DNA of 64,000 bases from Mya arenaria. Taxonomy: Eukaryota; Mollusca; Bivalvia; Myida; Myidae. Shown piece after piece: positions 34,698 through 47,726 of the stretch. The DNA lies in the NCBI RefSeq assembly GCF_026914265.1, contig NC_069129.1, positions 19,329,945 through 19,393,944 on the forward strand, written 5' to 3'. Each line of letters begins with the position of its first letter. Position 1 is the first letter of the stretch. The notes beneath the pieces were generated by a model. The model was given only the letters and a program-made list of their open reading frames with translations. It was not told the origin of the DNA and made no database searches. A program made the translations under genes and the position numbers.

Positions 34698-35047
34698 AAG
34701 ATAAAATTGCGTATGAAACATCTTTGGTTAAAAGATAAAATTGCGTATAAAACATCAGACTTGACAGCTAAGTGCTATTTAATATAGCATACTTATTAAT
34801 TTAATATAGCATACTTATTAATTATAATTCTATGACCATGTATTTTCGCTTTGCAAGTGGTCAGTATTTGTGCCCTCCATAGCATAAATTTAAGGATGAT
34901 TTACTGCCCTTATAATGAAGGATTTTCGACATAAAATTTATGAGGTCGTGACCCTGTAGTTTGGCAGATGTTGTCACATTAACCAAAGATGTTTTATACG
35001 CAATTTTATCTTTTAACCAAAGATGTTTTATACGCAATTTTATCTTA
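34698..35047. repeat. Inverted repeat with 59-60-nt arms, each a tandem dimer
   Basis: The left arm 34698-34756 holds two copies of AAGATAAAATTGCGTATRAA. The right arm 34988-35047 holds their reverse complements (GATGTTTTATACGCAATTTT twice). A tandem TTAATATAGCATACTTATTA pair sits in the loop at about 34782-34822. Confidence 0.8.
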
Positions 35048-35229
35048 TTACAACAAAAACTATCCAAGATGATTGTGAAAAACCTCAAAAAGTGTTCGGA
35101 TTTGTGACCTAAGCCAGTATATTGGATTATTCATTTTTGTTAAGTTGTATTGACAATTTTTTAGTGTATATTGGATTTTTTTCATTTTTATTAAATCATA
35201 TTTATTAATTGTGAGTGTTTGGTTGCAAA

Positions 35230-35332
35230 ATGGACTATCCTTGTGTAGATTGTGAGAAGGAGGTGTGGCCTTAGCAGCATGGAGTGGAATGCGAGCAGTG
35301 CGGGAGATGGCAGCACCGCACGTGCAATACAG
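35230..35332 (+). pseudogene. Single Cys/His-rich first exon (zinc-finger fragment)
   Basis: Starts ATG at 35230 (MDYPCVDCEKEVWP) and continues as QHGVECEQCGRWQHRTCNT to a donor ACAG|GTTAGT. The CxxC...CxxC...HxxC spacing resembles the small zinc-binding leader exon seen in mollusc MULE/FLYWCH-like transposon proteins. A TAG sits in frame where an Arg-like codon would be expected (after VWP). No partner exons were recognised, so it is probably a relic. Confidence 0.45.
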
Positions 35333-36470
35333 GTTAGTTTTTGCCCTTTTGGTGTATTTGTTATGCATTATCATTATTATTATTATTATTTGAAGGCTAT
35401 ATGTTTTAAATGTTGAGTTGCTGCATGGGACTTGTACCGATCTGGCGATCTGACCGACACCTGCCTACTAAAAAAGATTGCATCAATATATGTGCACACA
35501 AATGATACTGAAAATCAGTGACATCTGAATAAGAACTTTATTATTATGTATTCACCATACATTGTAAATGTGATGTGAATAATTAATATGTAAATTATTT
35601 CAAAATTAAAAAAAGGTTATATTATATATATTCTTGTTGTTATTCAATTTTGCTGCGTAAAAAATAAAGAAAAACACAAAAAAATAACTTATGACTTAGA
35701 AACATTTAAAATGTAGATTTTAAGTAACAATATATTATTCATATTATATATTTAAAAACAGATTTATAATGTTATTTGCACTTAATTTTATCAAATTAAA
35801 GGTTTAAAAATGTTTTGGGATAACATAAGTATGCATATAAACATATAAAAAAAAGTGGGGGCGTTTTTGGGGGGCTATTTGACCAACTTTAAAATGTGAG
35901 TGGGGGCTTTTTGACAAAAATGGGGGCTATTTGCTTGGGGGCTATTTGACTTGGAGGCTATTTGACTAGGAAGCTTATGAAAATGTCCCAGTTGAGTCAA
36001 GCAAGCACCATCCCCTACGAATTAAGCCAAGACCATTTATTTCACGAAGAGTTATTAGAAGTTGATAGACTTTATTTTCATGAAGTTTTGTGTCCAGAGG
36101 GTTCTGGTGCAAGTGAGATAGAATATAGTCAGTCTGATTCAGAAAATGATTCTAGCCATGAAAGTAATTCTGTCAATGATGAATCAGATGATGATATATG
36201 TAATACCTTCTGCAGAGGATTTATTAAATAAGACAGAGAAAGAAAACTGATGATTTCTTTGCTCAGACCTGCAAGTGTAAAAATCTTTATGGCAAACCAT
36301 GCAGTCAAGTTGTTGATAGTATGATATTACTGACTCAAACGTATGTATTCAGCTGGTTTGCAGACAGATGAACTTGATCTTGTTATTAAATCAGCCATGT
36401 TGTGCCAAAGAAAAAATGGCCAACAAACTGACAGTAGTAAACATAAATGGCAGGCGAGGGTTAGGCCCCT

Positions 36471-39034
36471 GTACAAAATTTCCAACTGTAAAAGACCAGT
36501 AAAAGACCTGTAAAGGACCTGTGTTTTTTCATGATTTTACAACTGTAATTCTAAGAATTACAGCTGGAATTCACTTTAATCAAAGTTCATTTACAGGTGT
36601 AAAAGACCTGTAATACAGGTGTAAACGACCTGTAAAATTGCGCGAAATATTTAAATTAGGCGTAATTCTCAGCAATATTTTACAGGTGTAATTTCCAATT
36701 TACAGGTCTAGAATTTACAGGCGTAATTTTAGATTTACAGGTGTAGAATTTACAGGCGTAATTTCAGATTTACAGGTGTAGAATTTACAGGCGTTATAAT
36801 TTCAGATTTACAGGCGTAATTTCAGATTTACAGGTGAAGAATTTACAGGCGTAATTTCAAATTTACAGGTGTAGAATTTACAGGGCTCTGGGCTACAATA
36901 ATGCAGTTAAAACATTTATTCTTGTCTATAATTTAAAAAACAACAAATAAAAAAAACCCATTACAGTCATAATTTTTTGCATGCATTTAACAAGAGCATT
37001 AATCTTTATTGAATTACAAAACTAAAAAAAGGTAAAGGAGCTCACACAATGAAATTAAACATCCTAAATGTGTATAAGAAAACAAAATCAATGGCATTTC
37101 TTATAGTCACTTTTTATAATTGGCACTACACGTTTAAACATTTTTCTGAAATCTATTTGTTCCCCTAGCACAGCGGATAAAGGCATAACTCATTGGATAA
37201 TGAAAATGCCAGACGAGATCATTATCAAACAGAATGCATAAATGTTAAAAAAATGTTGGTCCACTTTTCAGTTGAATGCACTGTCCTTGCTGCAGAGCAC
37301 GCCTTTCTTTAAGATCTCTGTCCATCAGAATATGACCGTGTTCCAGGAGTTTGACCTGCAATCACAAACAACTGCAACTGCTATAATTTCTCATCACTAC
37401 TCATTTACTGCCATGATCTATAGCTAAGTTTTAAACATGTTACTGTTATAAAAACATTTATATTTCTACTTCATGCCTACATGGGTTTATAAAAATATAA
37501 AAGTTCACAGTTGAAACTCAATGAAATAACAGATGATTAAGCAACCCACCATGTAGCAGGGACTGCCTTTCATGTTCTTAAGCTTTCCAATTTTCCCATC
37601 ATATCTTGTCTGGTCACACGGGATCCTAATCTTTGTCACCTTGGGTACAACATTGGTCATCTATATAGTAATAAAATCAAATCATAAGGCATATATACAT
37701 ACACACCGACATGATCACCAATGATAAATAAAGACGGCTTAGTTGGAAAATTATATCGATAAGAGTACATTAAAGTTAAATGCAACTTTTACTGATAAGT
37801 TATAGAACTGGTGCAGGTATTTATATAATTATACACACCTGTATTACAATCACGAGGCTTCAAAGCATCCCAGTGAGACATTGTGTTAATGGAGGTTCAG
37901 TGTCAGCATAACACAGACATTAGTTAAATGCTGCCAGAATTGCAGAAACAGTATACTTAATCACAACCATATTGTATTTATGTTCTTTTTACTGTGTCAT
38001 ATTATTAAAGATACATGTTGAAACTGTTAATTCTTACCTTAGGAAAAAGGTTTATCCATCCAAAATATGAAAGCTTAAGAAACCACCATGTTTACATGAA
38101 TCTTCTCCATTTCTTCTACATTTGAATTTCCTACACAGATGAATGTTAACCTGACGCTGATTGGCTTAGACTCTCCAGGAAGCTACATGTATATTGCCTG
38201 ATCCTTGAATGAACTGATAAGCCCAGGGTGTGATATACCTGGACTCATGGAGAGAAAATTTTGCTTAACATGTAGCAATGGTAAACTTTTCAGCACTTTA
38301 CCTATTGTTCATTAAGATATAGATGTGCATTGCTATAAAATTAGGATTTTCTACAATTGATATAAATTAAATCATGATTATATTTAGAAATATTACCAAG
38401 AAATTACATTTAGTAGAAATATAACAAAATTGGTTTGTTGTATGCAATCATTTATTCAAGCACCAACAGTGTAATTACAAAAATTAATTCTGAAATTAAA
38501 CATATTTTTTTTCTCAATTTAAGTCATATTAGAAAGAGTTTGAATTGCAGAATATTTTAAATTTAAATGTTAACTTTACAATGAAATAATTAGTTTTTAA
38601 AAGATATTCTTATGCACTGCTACTATAAAGATAAAAGTATTTTTAAACTCATTTTCCACTTTCATCTTTTATTCTAGACAAAAACACCTAAGTTTAAATT
38701 AACAGCAGTGTATGAAATAAGTTAACTTTTTTTCTACACAATAAGGCTCAGAAAAATTCTATGTTCAATTTTACAGCTGTAATTTGTTTTACAGGTCCAA
38801 ATAGCACCACTCTGATGTAAATTAAGTCATGAAAGCATTCAAAGTTGAAATTTACAGTCAGATTTTTTTTACACCTGTAAAATAAGAAATCCCGCCTGCG
38901 CAATGAGATTACGCCTGTAAATATAAATGCTTTTCCTGCTCAAATTCATTTTCCAGGCGGTTTACACCTGTAAATGTGACTTTACTCCTCATTTACGGGT
39001 CTTTTACAGCTGTATTACAGTTGGAATTTTCGTA
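36471..39034. mobile_element. 2.56-kb TIR element with ACAGGTGTAA sub-repeats
   Basis: The left end GTACAAAATTTCCAACTGTA is matched by the reverse complement of the right end (GTACGAAAATTCCAACTGTA). Possible 4-bp GTAC target duplication. Subterminal arrays of TTTACAGGTGTAGAATTTAC and TTTACAGGCGTAATTTCAGA lie at 36590-36885, with inverted counterparts at 38755-39020. It splits the Cys-rich region of the DUF7869-like gene (WQARVRP | YIKKVEVCRE). No known transposase is recognised. Confidence 0.75.
37245..37660 (-). CDS. Unrecognised two-exon coding fragment inside the TIR element
   Basis: Minus strand. Exon 37660-37550 (111 bp; ATG at the exon start after TATATAG) reads MTNVVPKVTKIRIPCDQTRY ... 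KNMKGSPCYM with donor ATG|GTGGGT. Exon 37355-37245 (111 bp; acceptor GATTGCAG) reads VKLLEHGHILMDRDLKERRA ... KSGPTFF and stop. Phase 0 is kept across the intron. About 73 residues, with a mixed charged composition and no known family. It could be the element's own gene, a captured host fragment, or chance. Additional upstream exons were not found. Confidence 0.4.
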
Positions 39035-39643
39035 CGAGCAGTCAAAAGTTTTATATTAAGAAGGTTGAAGTTTGCCGTGAAATATTCTGTTTCGCATACA
39101 ACATCGGAAAGGAGAAACTAAAACGAATTGGTCGCTCTCTTGACAATGATGGATTGATTGCTAGGACTCATGGTAATACCAAAAGACCACCTCATAATGC
39201 AATCACATTTGAGGAAAGGGAAAACATAAGAAAGTTCCTCATCTGCTATGCATCTGACAATGCAACGCCCCTTCCTGTAAGACTTCCAAACCACCGCAAT
39301 AGTAGAGTTGTTGTTGCCATCTGATAAGTCACGAGCAGACGTTCATGTTGAATATGAAAGAAATAGATGGTGCTAGAAGTATTAGTCTTAGTACTTTTAC
39401 CAGAGTATGGCGTGAGTTTTGCCCACATAAAGTCTTAGCTAAACCAAAAACAGACAACAATAAAACAATACAGTTGAAAGTGTGCTTTGGTTAATGAATT
39501 TCTATGCCCTATAGTTTTAGCTGTCTTATGTCATGCTTCCAGATTTTCTAATCTTAAAATTAAAATATAATATGTTAAATTCTATTGATCTATTTTAATT
39601 AACATGCTGGATATTGAGTTATCATTTTTTGCATGTCAGTCTG

Positions 39644-40208
39644 TGTTGCGAAACAGAATGGGACGTTTTATCTTGTTTGAATTCTCTTCTTTGTGAAGGT
39701 AAAATTTAGAGTTATTCAACCACGCCAAACTTTTGCGATACTTTAAAAGGCCATAAATGTAAGCATTTCTTTGATTTGCAATCCAATATATACGAATATG
39801 ATGTAAATTTATATGTTTCTTTATGGGTAGACACGGAAATTTGCAGTCCTTGTTGTGTTTTTGCTGCTTGCTTGAAATTAGATTCGTCCTAGTATGTTTC
39901 GTAACAGAATGTAATATTCGCATCCCCGGCTTTTCGTTCGGGATTCATTTTTTGTCGATTCGTCCTAGATGCCTTTCGTACTATTGTGTTAAACGTGTAT
40001 TACAGTGGGTTACTTGGCTATTTAATGTAAATTGGATTATTACTGATTGTATTAAGCTTCGGGCATTTGGGATTTTGCGCCCTGATTGTGTGTCTTGAAT
40101 AAGTTATCGGGCATTATAGTAAATGCGCCCTTTTTTCTATTTTAAGCTTTACGACAATAAACATCGGACCAACCACAGTCTTGCCTTCACATTCCTCGTC
40201 CGGTTACA
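39644..40208 (+). repeat. 5' LTR of the BEL/Pao element
   Basis: 565 bp, TGTTGCGAAACAG ... CCGGTTACA. It contains a CAATAAAC poly(A)-type signal near 40155 and differs from the 3' LTR at about three sites. Confidence 0.9.
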
Positions 40209-40217
40209 GTAAAGATT

Positions 40218-42170
40218 TTGGCACTTCGTATCATGGCTTCGGACCCTGGGAGCAGGCATATAGACAACGGTCCAGCAGAGAATGGTGGTCCAGCAGAGAA
40301 TGGTGACGGTGAATATGAACAGATAGATGGGAGGAGAGTTAGAAGACTTACTGAGAAGGCTCTTGATATATACCATCAGAAAATCGATGATTACGAACAT
40401 AGACTTGTAGCCACTTGGGACAGTGTAGATGTGGCTCTTAAAGAGTATGTTAACGCTCGTTCACTCAGTGAACTTAAACAATATCAGAGAAATTTATGCA
40501 TGCTATACGGTGAATATCGAGTGTCCACAAGACACTATTGTGACTATTTAGATAGTGTCCATACTCCTGACAGTATTATGTTGTTAGAAACACAGATTGT
40601 GACAGACAGGCATCGTGACGATAAAGTCAACACAGTTCTTAAGCAAACAGATGGACAGATTGAACATTTCAATGAAACGGCTTCATTCTCGGTAAAAAGC
40701 AACAATTCTAAAAGAAGTGAAAAATCGGGGTCAAGTCATAGAACAAATTCTTCAAGAAGTTCCAACGTTTCACTAACTACTCAAGCGAAAGCTAAAGCGA
40801 GCGCAGCCTTAGCAAGAAAATCAATGATAGAAAAGGAAACGGCCTTGCTCAAGAAAAGAGTGGACATTGAAGGTGAAATTAAAGCGTTAAAAGAGGATGA
40901 AATAGTGAAAGTCGCTGAAGCAGAACTTGAAGTATATGAACAAGAAACAATTTGTGATGAATTGCTCAGCTCACATCGAGACATTCCTAATGAGCTTCCA
41001 AAAAGTACAAAGAAAGATATAACAAGACAATATGTTGAATCACTTGCTGAACATCAAAGTGTGTCCCAACATTCAGAGAAATCCGTCACAAATGAATTAA
41101 ATGCAAAGGCCAAAGAGTTTGTGCCTCAAGTTTCAAATAAAGATGTCGCATCAGAACTTTCGCGTTTCCTTCTGCGGAAAGATTTGCTTTTCTCTCGACT
41201 TACCAAATTTGATGATAAACCAGAAAACTACCCTGTCTGGAAGACCACATTTCAGAGTGTCATAGAAGAACTTGGTGTTGGTGTGAGAGAAGAACTAGAT
41301 TTGTTAGTCAAATGGCTAGGTACCGATTCAGTGAAATATGCTGTTAGTGCTCGAGCATCTAGCTCTTCATGCCCCGAAAGTGGTGTAATAAAACTGTGGG
41401 ACAGACTTGACGAAAGGTATGGGGCACCTGAAATCGTAGAAGCTTCACTAAGAAACAAAATACAGAACTTTCCGAGGTTAGGTGTAAAAGACTCTAAGAA
41501 GCTCTTCGAACTTGTGGATATTTTGGACGAAATTCAGAATCACATGAAAAATCCAACATACACAGATTTGCTATCATATATGAACACTTCACGCGGCGTC
41601 ATACCGATAGTGAACAAACTGCCACATAATTTGCAGGAAAGATGGACTTCCAGAGCAGCAAAGTACAAGGCGAACCGAAATGTTCCCTTTCCGCCCTTCT
41701 CATACTTCGTCAACTATGTACGTGAAATAAGTAAAGTGCGAAATGATCCGGGATTCATGTACGAAAGTTACACCAAACCTGTCAACCCTCCGCAACAAAG
41801 AAACAAAATGGCTGCATATAAGACAGAGGTATATTCATCAACAGCTGAAAACAGATCGCAGGGAGCGGCAGCCCAAGAGTCTACCCCTATTCAATGCCCA
41901 TTTCACCACGTGGAAGGTCACACCTTGAATTCTTGTCGTACATTTCAGGGAAAGCCAATTGTGGTTAGAAGAAAGTTTATACGCGACAAGAATATTTGTT
42001 TCAAGTGCTGTTTAGAGAGCTCTCATCTTGCGCGGGACTGCAAGAAGAAGGTGCAGTGTAAACGGTGCAAAGGTGCCCATGCAACAGCCTTACATTTTGA
42101 CATTGCTTCTGGTCATGATAATACCCATGCTGAAAAGACAGAGATGCATGGTGGGGAGAAAGCTCCTAAA
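40218..42170 (+). CDS. BEL/Pao gag region
   Basis: Starts just after the 5' LTR; the ATG of MASDPGSRH lies about 15 codons into the frame. It has a long charged coiled-coil-like N-terminal half, then a BEL-type capsid domain (LTKFDDKPENYPVWKTTFQS; LWDRLDERYGAPEIVEASL) and a Cys-rich nucleocapsid with CxxC-type knuckles (CFKCCLESSHLARDC, CKRCKGAHATALH). It packages element RNA in a virus-like particle. Part of a broken fossil element. Confidence 0.85.
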
Positions 42171-44500
42171 AGAACAACGGAAATACGCACTGCATGTGCT
42201 CAGGTTTGCGGCCAAGACAGAAGCGGGCGCTCTTGCGCGAAGATCGTCTGCGTGAATGTACACAGAAATGGTGAAGAGAACAGAAAGAAGATGTATGCTG
42301 TAATAGACGACCAGAGTAACCGGTCATTAGTAAGACCAGAATTCTTTGACATTTTCCCAGGGAGCTTTGAAGAGATGGCTTACTCCTTAACTTCATGTTC
42401 CGGTACTGTTAACACAAGTGGTCGCAGAGCTAGTGGCTTCATAGTAGAAAACCTAGACGGAACGAGGTGGTTTGAGCTTCCACCACTTACAGAATGCACT
42501 CAAATTCCCGACATTCGAGCTGAAATACCAACACCTGAGGTAGCAAGAGCCTATCCGCATTTAGAAGATTTGGCCGAAGAAATCCCAGAACTTGATGATC
42601 AAGCGCCTATTCTGATGCTCATTGGAAGAGATTTAGCAGAAGCGCATCACATCCTTAAACAGAGACTTGGACCAAATGGGTGCCCATTCGCGCAAGAGCT
42701 CAGTTTCGGTTGGGTCATCATCGGTGAAACGTGCCTCGGGAAAGTGCATGTTCCGAAAATGGTGTGTGTAAACAAGACTTACATTCGTGAACCAAACAGA
42801 GCATCTATATTTCCTACATGTGAAAATAGTCTCTTGCTTAAAGACCGTCTAACAGATCAATCTTCAGACATTCTGAATGACATTTTTGCCCGTACCCCTG
42901 ATGATGACAGATTAGGTCTTTCTGCCGAGGATGAGGAGTTTCTCGAAATCATGACAAAAGACTTAAAGAAGTTGCCAGAGGGTTGGTCAGCCCCTCTTCC
43001 ATTCCGTAACCCGAGACAAAGACTTCCAAATAACAGAAACCAAGCTTTGAAGAGGACGCATTCCTTACAAGCATCATTGAAAAGAGACCCAAAGAAGCAG
43101 AAACACTTCCTCGAGTTCATGGCAGGGATTTTCGAAAACAGCTATGCTGAGCCAGCTCCTCCGTTACAGCCTAAAGAAGAATGCTGGTACCTGCCCATTT
43201 TCGGCGTGTATAATGCTAAGAAAAAAGACCAAATTCGAGTAGTTTTTGATTCAGCTGCACAATACCAAGGGGCTTCATTGAACTCAGTACTTATTCAAGG
43301 ACCAAATCTGATGAATAGCCTTTTGGGAGTTTTAATGAGATTTAGACGACACCCTGTTGCAGTTACTGCTGATATACGCCAGATGTTCTTCCAATTCCGC
43401 GTGCATGAGACGCACAGAAACTACCTGCGCTTCATATGGTTTAAAGACAACGATCCGGACCAAGAACTGGTAGAGTACCGAATGTGCTCACACGTCTTTG
43501 GCAATTCACCTTCCCCGGCTATAGCAGCGTATGGCTTGAAAAAGACTGCAATAGAGATGGAACCTGTTTATGGTACAGACGTAAGAGAATTCGTGGAGAG
43601 AGACTTTTATGTAGATGACGGGCTATCCTCTTTTCCTGATGCTACAACAGCTGTAGACCTGGTAACACGGACTCAAAGGGCTCTTCAAGAGGGAGGCAAT
43701 CTCCGTCTGCATAAGATTGCTTTAAACAACAAAGATGTGATGAAAGCATTTCCAAAGGCTGACTTGGCTAAAGAACTTCAAGACATAAGCATAGGGTCAG
43801 ACACTCTACCTACCCAGAGAAGCCTAGGTATGAATTGGAAATTGGAGACAGATTCTTTCACATACAGTGTGTCAAAAGATGAAAAGCCATTAACCCGCAG
43901 AGGAGTGCTGTCAACGGTGAACTCGCTGTTTGATCCCTTAGGTTTCGTGGCTCCAGTTGTCAACCAGGGGAGATTGCTGATGCGAGACCTGATACAAGAG
44001 ACATTAGACTGGGACAAGCCCCTGTTAGAAGTGAACATGCAGCAATGGGATAATTGGAGAAGATCATTGACGGAGCTTGAACAGCTCAATATCCCACGTA
44101 TGTGTATACCAGTCTTAACGCCACCTGGGAGACAAGAAATTCATGTTTTCTCTGATGCATCAGAGAAAGCAATATCTTCTGTTGCCTACTTAAGAGATGA
44201 GAACGCCAAAGGTGTGGTTCAAGTCGGTTTCGTTTTGGGTAAATGTAAGGTTGCTCCACAGTCCGGACATACTATACCTAGGCTTGAGCTTTGTGCTGCC
44301 GTGATGGCTGTGGAAATAGCTGAGACAGTATCCGAGCAGATTGGCGTTGCCATAGAGAAGATGAAGTTTTACACAGATAGTCGTGTTGTACTTGGTTATC
44401 TTAACAACAAGGTAAGACGGTTCTACATCTACGTGCAGAATCGCATTTCCCGAATACTCAAGTCAACAGCTCGAGAACAATGGCACTATGTTTCCACGGA
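42171..44500 (+). CDS. BEL/Pao protease, reverse transcriptase and RNase H region
   Basis: Continuous with gag in one frame. Protease-like segment AVIDDQSNRSLV (about 42298). RT with TADIRQMFFQFRV, CSHVFGNSPSPAIAAYGL and the catalytic FYVDDGL (about 43606), the YVDD box typical of BEL/Pao. RNase H begins near 44130 (VFSDASEKAISSVAYL) and includes IPRLELCAAVMAVE and FYTDSRVVLGYL. Confidence 0.85.
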
Positions 44501-44659
44501 TGACAATCCAGCCGATCAAGGAACATGACCTATTCCGACTGATCAGCTACAGCACAGCAAGTGGATAAATGGCCCAGAATTTCTAAAAAGTTCAGAGCTA
44601 CAGATCAACACAGATACATATGAGCTACAAGCTGAAGAAGAAGACCGAGAAATTAGACC

Positions 44660-46214
44660 ACTAGTGCAGTGCATGAAGACAGAAACAAGCACAATTCAGA
44701 GTCTTGGCCTAAACCGATTTGAAGGCGTCAAGAGCTGGGAACTCATGATCAAAGTGATCGCTTTACTCAAAGGCAAGGCACGCTGTCGAAAGAACGAGTC
44801 GGACATTAGTCGAGCTGATTTACTCTTGGAATCGGAAAGGATAATTCTCAGAGAAGTACAGAGGGAAGCGTTTTTCCCCGAGCTGGAGTGCATAGCTTCA
44901 AGTCAGAAGCTACCCAGAATCAGTGCTATACAGAAGCTCAATCCCTTCATAGATGAACATGGTTTATTAAGAGTTGGTGGTAGACTGCAACATGCCAGTG
45001 AGCTTAGTACAAGGGAGAAGCATCCAGTTATTCTGCCAAAAGGACATTTTGTGAGCAGACTGGTCACCTTGAACTACCATGGAAAGGTTCTACACCAAGG
45101 ATGCAACTTCACCGAAGGTGCTATCAGATCTGGAGGCTTCTGGGTAATCGGTGTAAAGCGGCTAGTGCGTAGTATCATTCATGAGTGTTTTAAGTGCAAG
45201 AAACTTCGCGGCAAAGCAGAGTCTCAGATCATGTAAGATTTACCAGAGGATAGACTATCACCAGGTGCACCTTTCTCATCCGTAGGAGTTGACGTGTTCG
45301 GGCCATGGAACGTCATTGCGCGACGTTCTCGTGGTGGAATGGCTCATAACAAACGATGGGCCGTACTGTACACTTGTTTGACTACACGAGCAATACATAT
45401 AGAGGTGATAGAAGAACTCAGCACTTCATCGTTTATAAACGCGACGCGTCGGTTCATCGCGCTTAGGGGACCAGTGCGCTTATTCCGCTCTGACAGAGGA
45501 ACAAACTTTGTCGGGGCAACTGACTGTATGAAAATTGACGCGATCAATGTGGAGGATGCAACCGCTAAGAAGTTTATGGATTCTAACCGAACTGTGTGGC
45601 TGTTCAACTCGCCACACTCATCTCACATGGGTGGGGTGTGGGAAAGACTTATTGGAGTTGTACGTCGAATCCTAGAGTCCATGTTTGCAGATATTCGCGG
45701 CGATATTACTCATGAAGTGCTGACAACATTTATGGCCGAAGTCTCTTCCATTGTTAATTCGCGTCCGCTAGTCGCAGTGTCCGCTGATCCAGAATGTCCA
45801 ACAGTGTTAAGTCCAGCAATGCTTCTTACACAGAAGCCCGCCGAAGAAGGACAATATCTTAGTGAAATCAGTGTGAAAGACATGTATAAAGCACAATGGC
45901 GTCGTGTTCAGTGTTTGTCTGATATGTTTTGGAAACGTTGGAGAACTGAGTTTCTCCAGACACTTCAACAGCGTAAAAGGTGGCCTACGAAACAGAGAGA
46001 TCTACGCGTTGGTGATATTGTTTTAATGATTGAAGATGACTCTCAGCGAAATAACTGGCCAATGGGTGTTATCACAGAACTATTTCCGAGCCAAGACGGA
46101 CACATTAGAAAAGTGATGGTCAAAGTCAGTCGCCCTGGCGACTCAGAACTTAGATCCTATGTGAGGCCTGTGAATAAACTTGTGACACTCATCGAGTGTG
46201 AAGACCAGTGCTAA
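44660..46214 (+). CDS. BEL/Pao integrase region
   Basis: Contains the segment INKLNPF-like to GGRLQHASE, an HHCC-type finger (CFKCKKLRGK at about 45190), the DDE core (VDVFGPWNV near 45288; FRSDRGTNFVGA; SSHMGGVWERLIGVVRRILE with the catalytic Glu) and a C-terminal KRWPTKQRDLRVGDIVL segment. The same protein is present in the downstream duplicate. Part of a broken fossil element. Confidence 0.85.
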
Positions 46215-47161
46215 ATGTTAGGCCGATCTCCAACGCGGTCAAGAGGGTGAGCGATAGAAATGTTCCGGATGCAGATTTCGCGAGTGCAAACTGGCAAGTG
46301 CGCCACATATACGCGTCCGAAATGGTGATTCTATTAAGTGAAGTGATAAGTCTAGTCATCAGTGTCAGTGCTACCTAAGTGCTTTAGTGTCAGTGTTTAA
46401 CTCTTTACATAAGCTTGATTCTCTTATTTGCATTTTATTGTTTGTTTCATGCTAATTATACCCTTATAGCATTAAGTTTTCTAAGAAATTTAATGTAGGC
46501 TGTGTCTAAACAATTTGGGGTTTTAAATTGGATCCAATATTATATGGGATCTAATCTGGGTCCAACATGTTTCCTATAGCTTTCAGTATCTTGAGAATCT
46601 GTTGCTATATCGCAGAGAGTTAACACTTCTTTTTCGAGTGTTCAGTTTAATTCAATGTGTTATCGCAAGTTTCTACGCATACAAGTCAACGACAGAACTA
46701 AACCGCCTGCGTTGGCAATGGAGCAACGCATCCAGATATGCCGCCTTTTCCTGACCATGCCGTGCTAAAGCTACCTAAGACGTTCTGCTGTGAAAATTGC
46801 ATCAGTTGCTTGTTGTCACGCTTTTATAGTTGGAGTCTGTGTTAGACTTTGCAATCGAGCTTATATGACTGAGAACATTGGGGGTGTATCAATATCATAA
46901 ACCAGTTGTTAACATTTTTTTTTTAAATGGGAATACTGTTTCATACTCTATAAATCTAGTTTAGCCTACTCTATGTTGTGATCATTCATTGAAATATCTA
47001 CATAGTTATTTCGAGAAGCGATTACAATATATTTTGATCCTATTCAGAGGAAAGACTTATGAAAGGAAACTACACTGTTTGTAGAGATTTATTAGGTATA
47101 TGTAGTATATATGTACATGTACATCTAAGTATTGTAGTGGTATTTCATACCAGGTGGGGAG

Positions 47162-47726
47162 TGTTGCGAAACAGAATGGGACGTTTTATCTTGTTTGAAT
47201 ACTCTTCTTTGTGAAGGTAAAATTTAGAGTTATTCAACCACGCCAAACTTTTGCGATACTTTAAAAGGCCATAAATGTAAGCATTTCTTTGATTTGCAAT
47301 CCAATATATACGAATATGATGTAAATTTATATGTTTCTTTATGGGTAGACACGGAAATTTGCAGTTCTTGTTGTATTTTTGCTGCTTGCTTGAAATTAGA
47401 TTCGTCCTAGTATGTTTCGTAACAGAATGTAATATTCGCATCCCCGGCTTTTCGTTCGGGATTCATTTTTTGTCGATTCGTCCTAGATGCCTTTCGTACT
47501 ATTGTGTTAAACGTGTATTACAGTGGGTTACTTGGCTATTTAATGTAAATTGGATTATTACTGATTGTATTAAGCTTCGGGCATTTGGGATTTTGCGCCC
47601 TGATTGTGTGTCTTGAATAAGTTATCGGGCATTATAGTAAATGCGCCCTTTTTTCTATTTTAAGCTTTACGACAATAAACATCGGACCAACCACAGTCTT
47701 GCCTTCACATTCCTCGTCCGGTTACA
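47162..47726 (+). repeat. 3' LTR of the BEL/Pao element
   Basis: 565 bp. It matches 39644-40208 with about three differences and appears identical to the LTR at 51697-52261. Confidence 0.9.

Larger units (their letters stand above)
39644..47726 (+). mobile_element. BEL/Pao LTR retroelement, 8.1 kb, nearly whole but broken
   Basis: Flanked by 5-bp target duplications GTCTG (39639-39643 and 47727-47731) and by 565-bp LTRs (TG...CA) that differ at only about three positions, so the insertion is young. Internal parts in order: gag, aspartic protease, RT, RNase H and integrase of BEL/Pao type, then about 0.95 kb of non-coding DNA before the 3' LTR. No envelope gene seen. The coding region has about two breaks. 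It is inserted in the DUF7869-like gene, in the same orientation as that gene. Confidence 0.9.

Noticed and set aside
39644-40208. Small frames in the LTRs (about 90 residues, both strands)
   Set aside because: They recur unchanged in all three LTRs because the LTRs are near-identical, with no coding signal.
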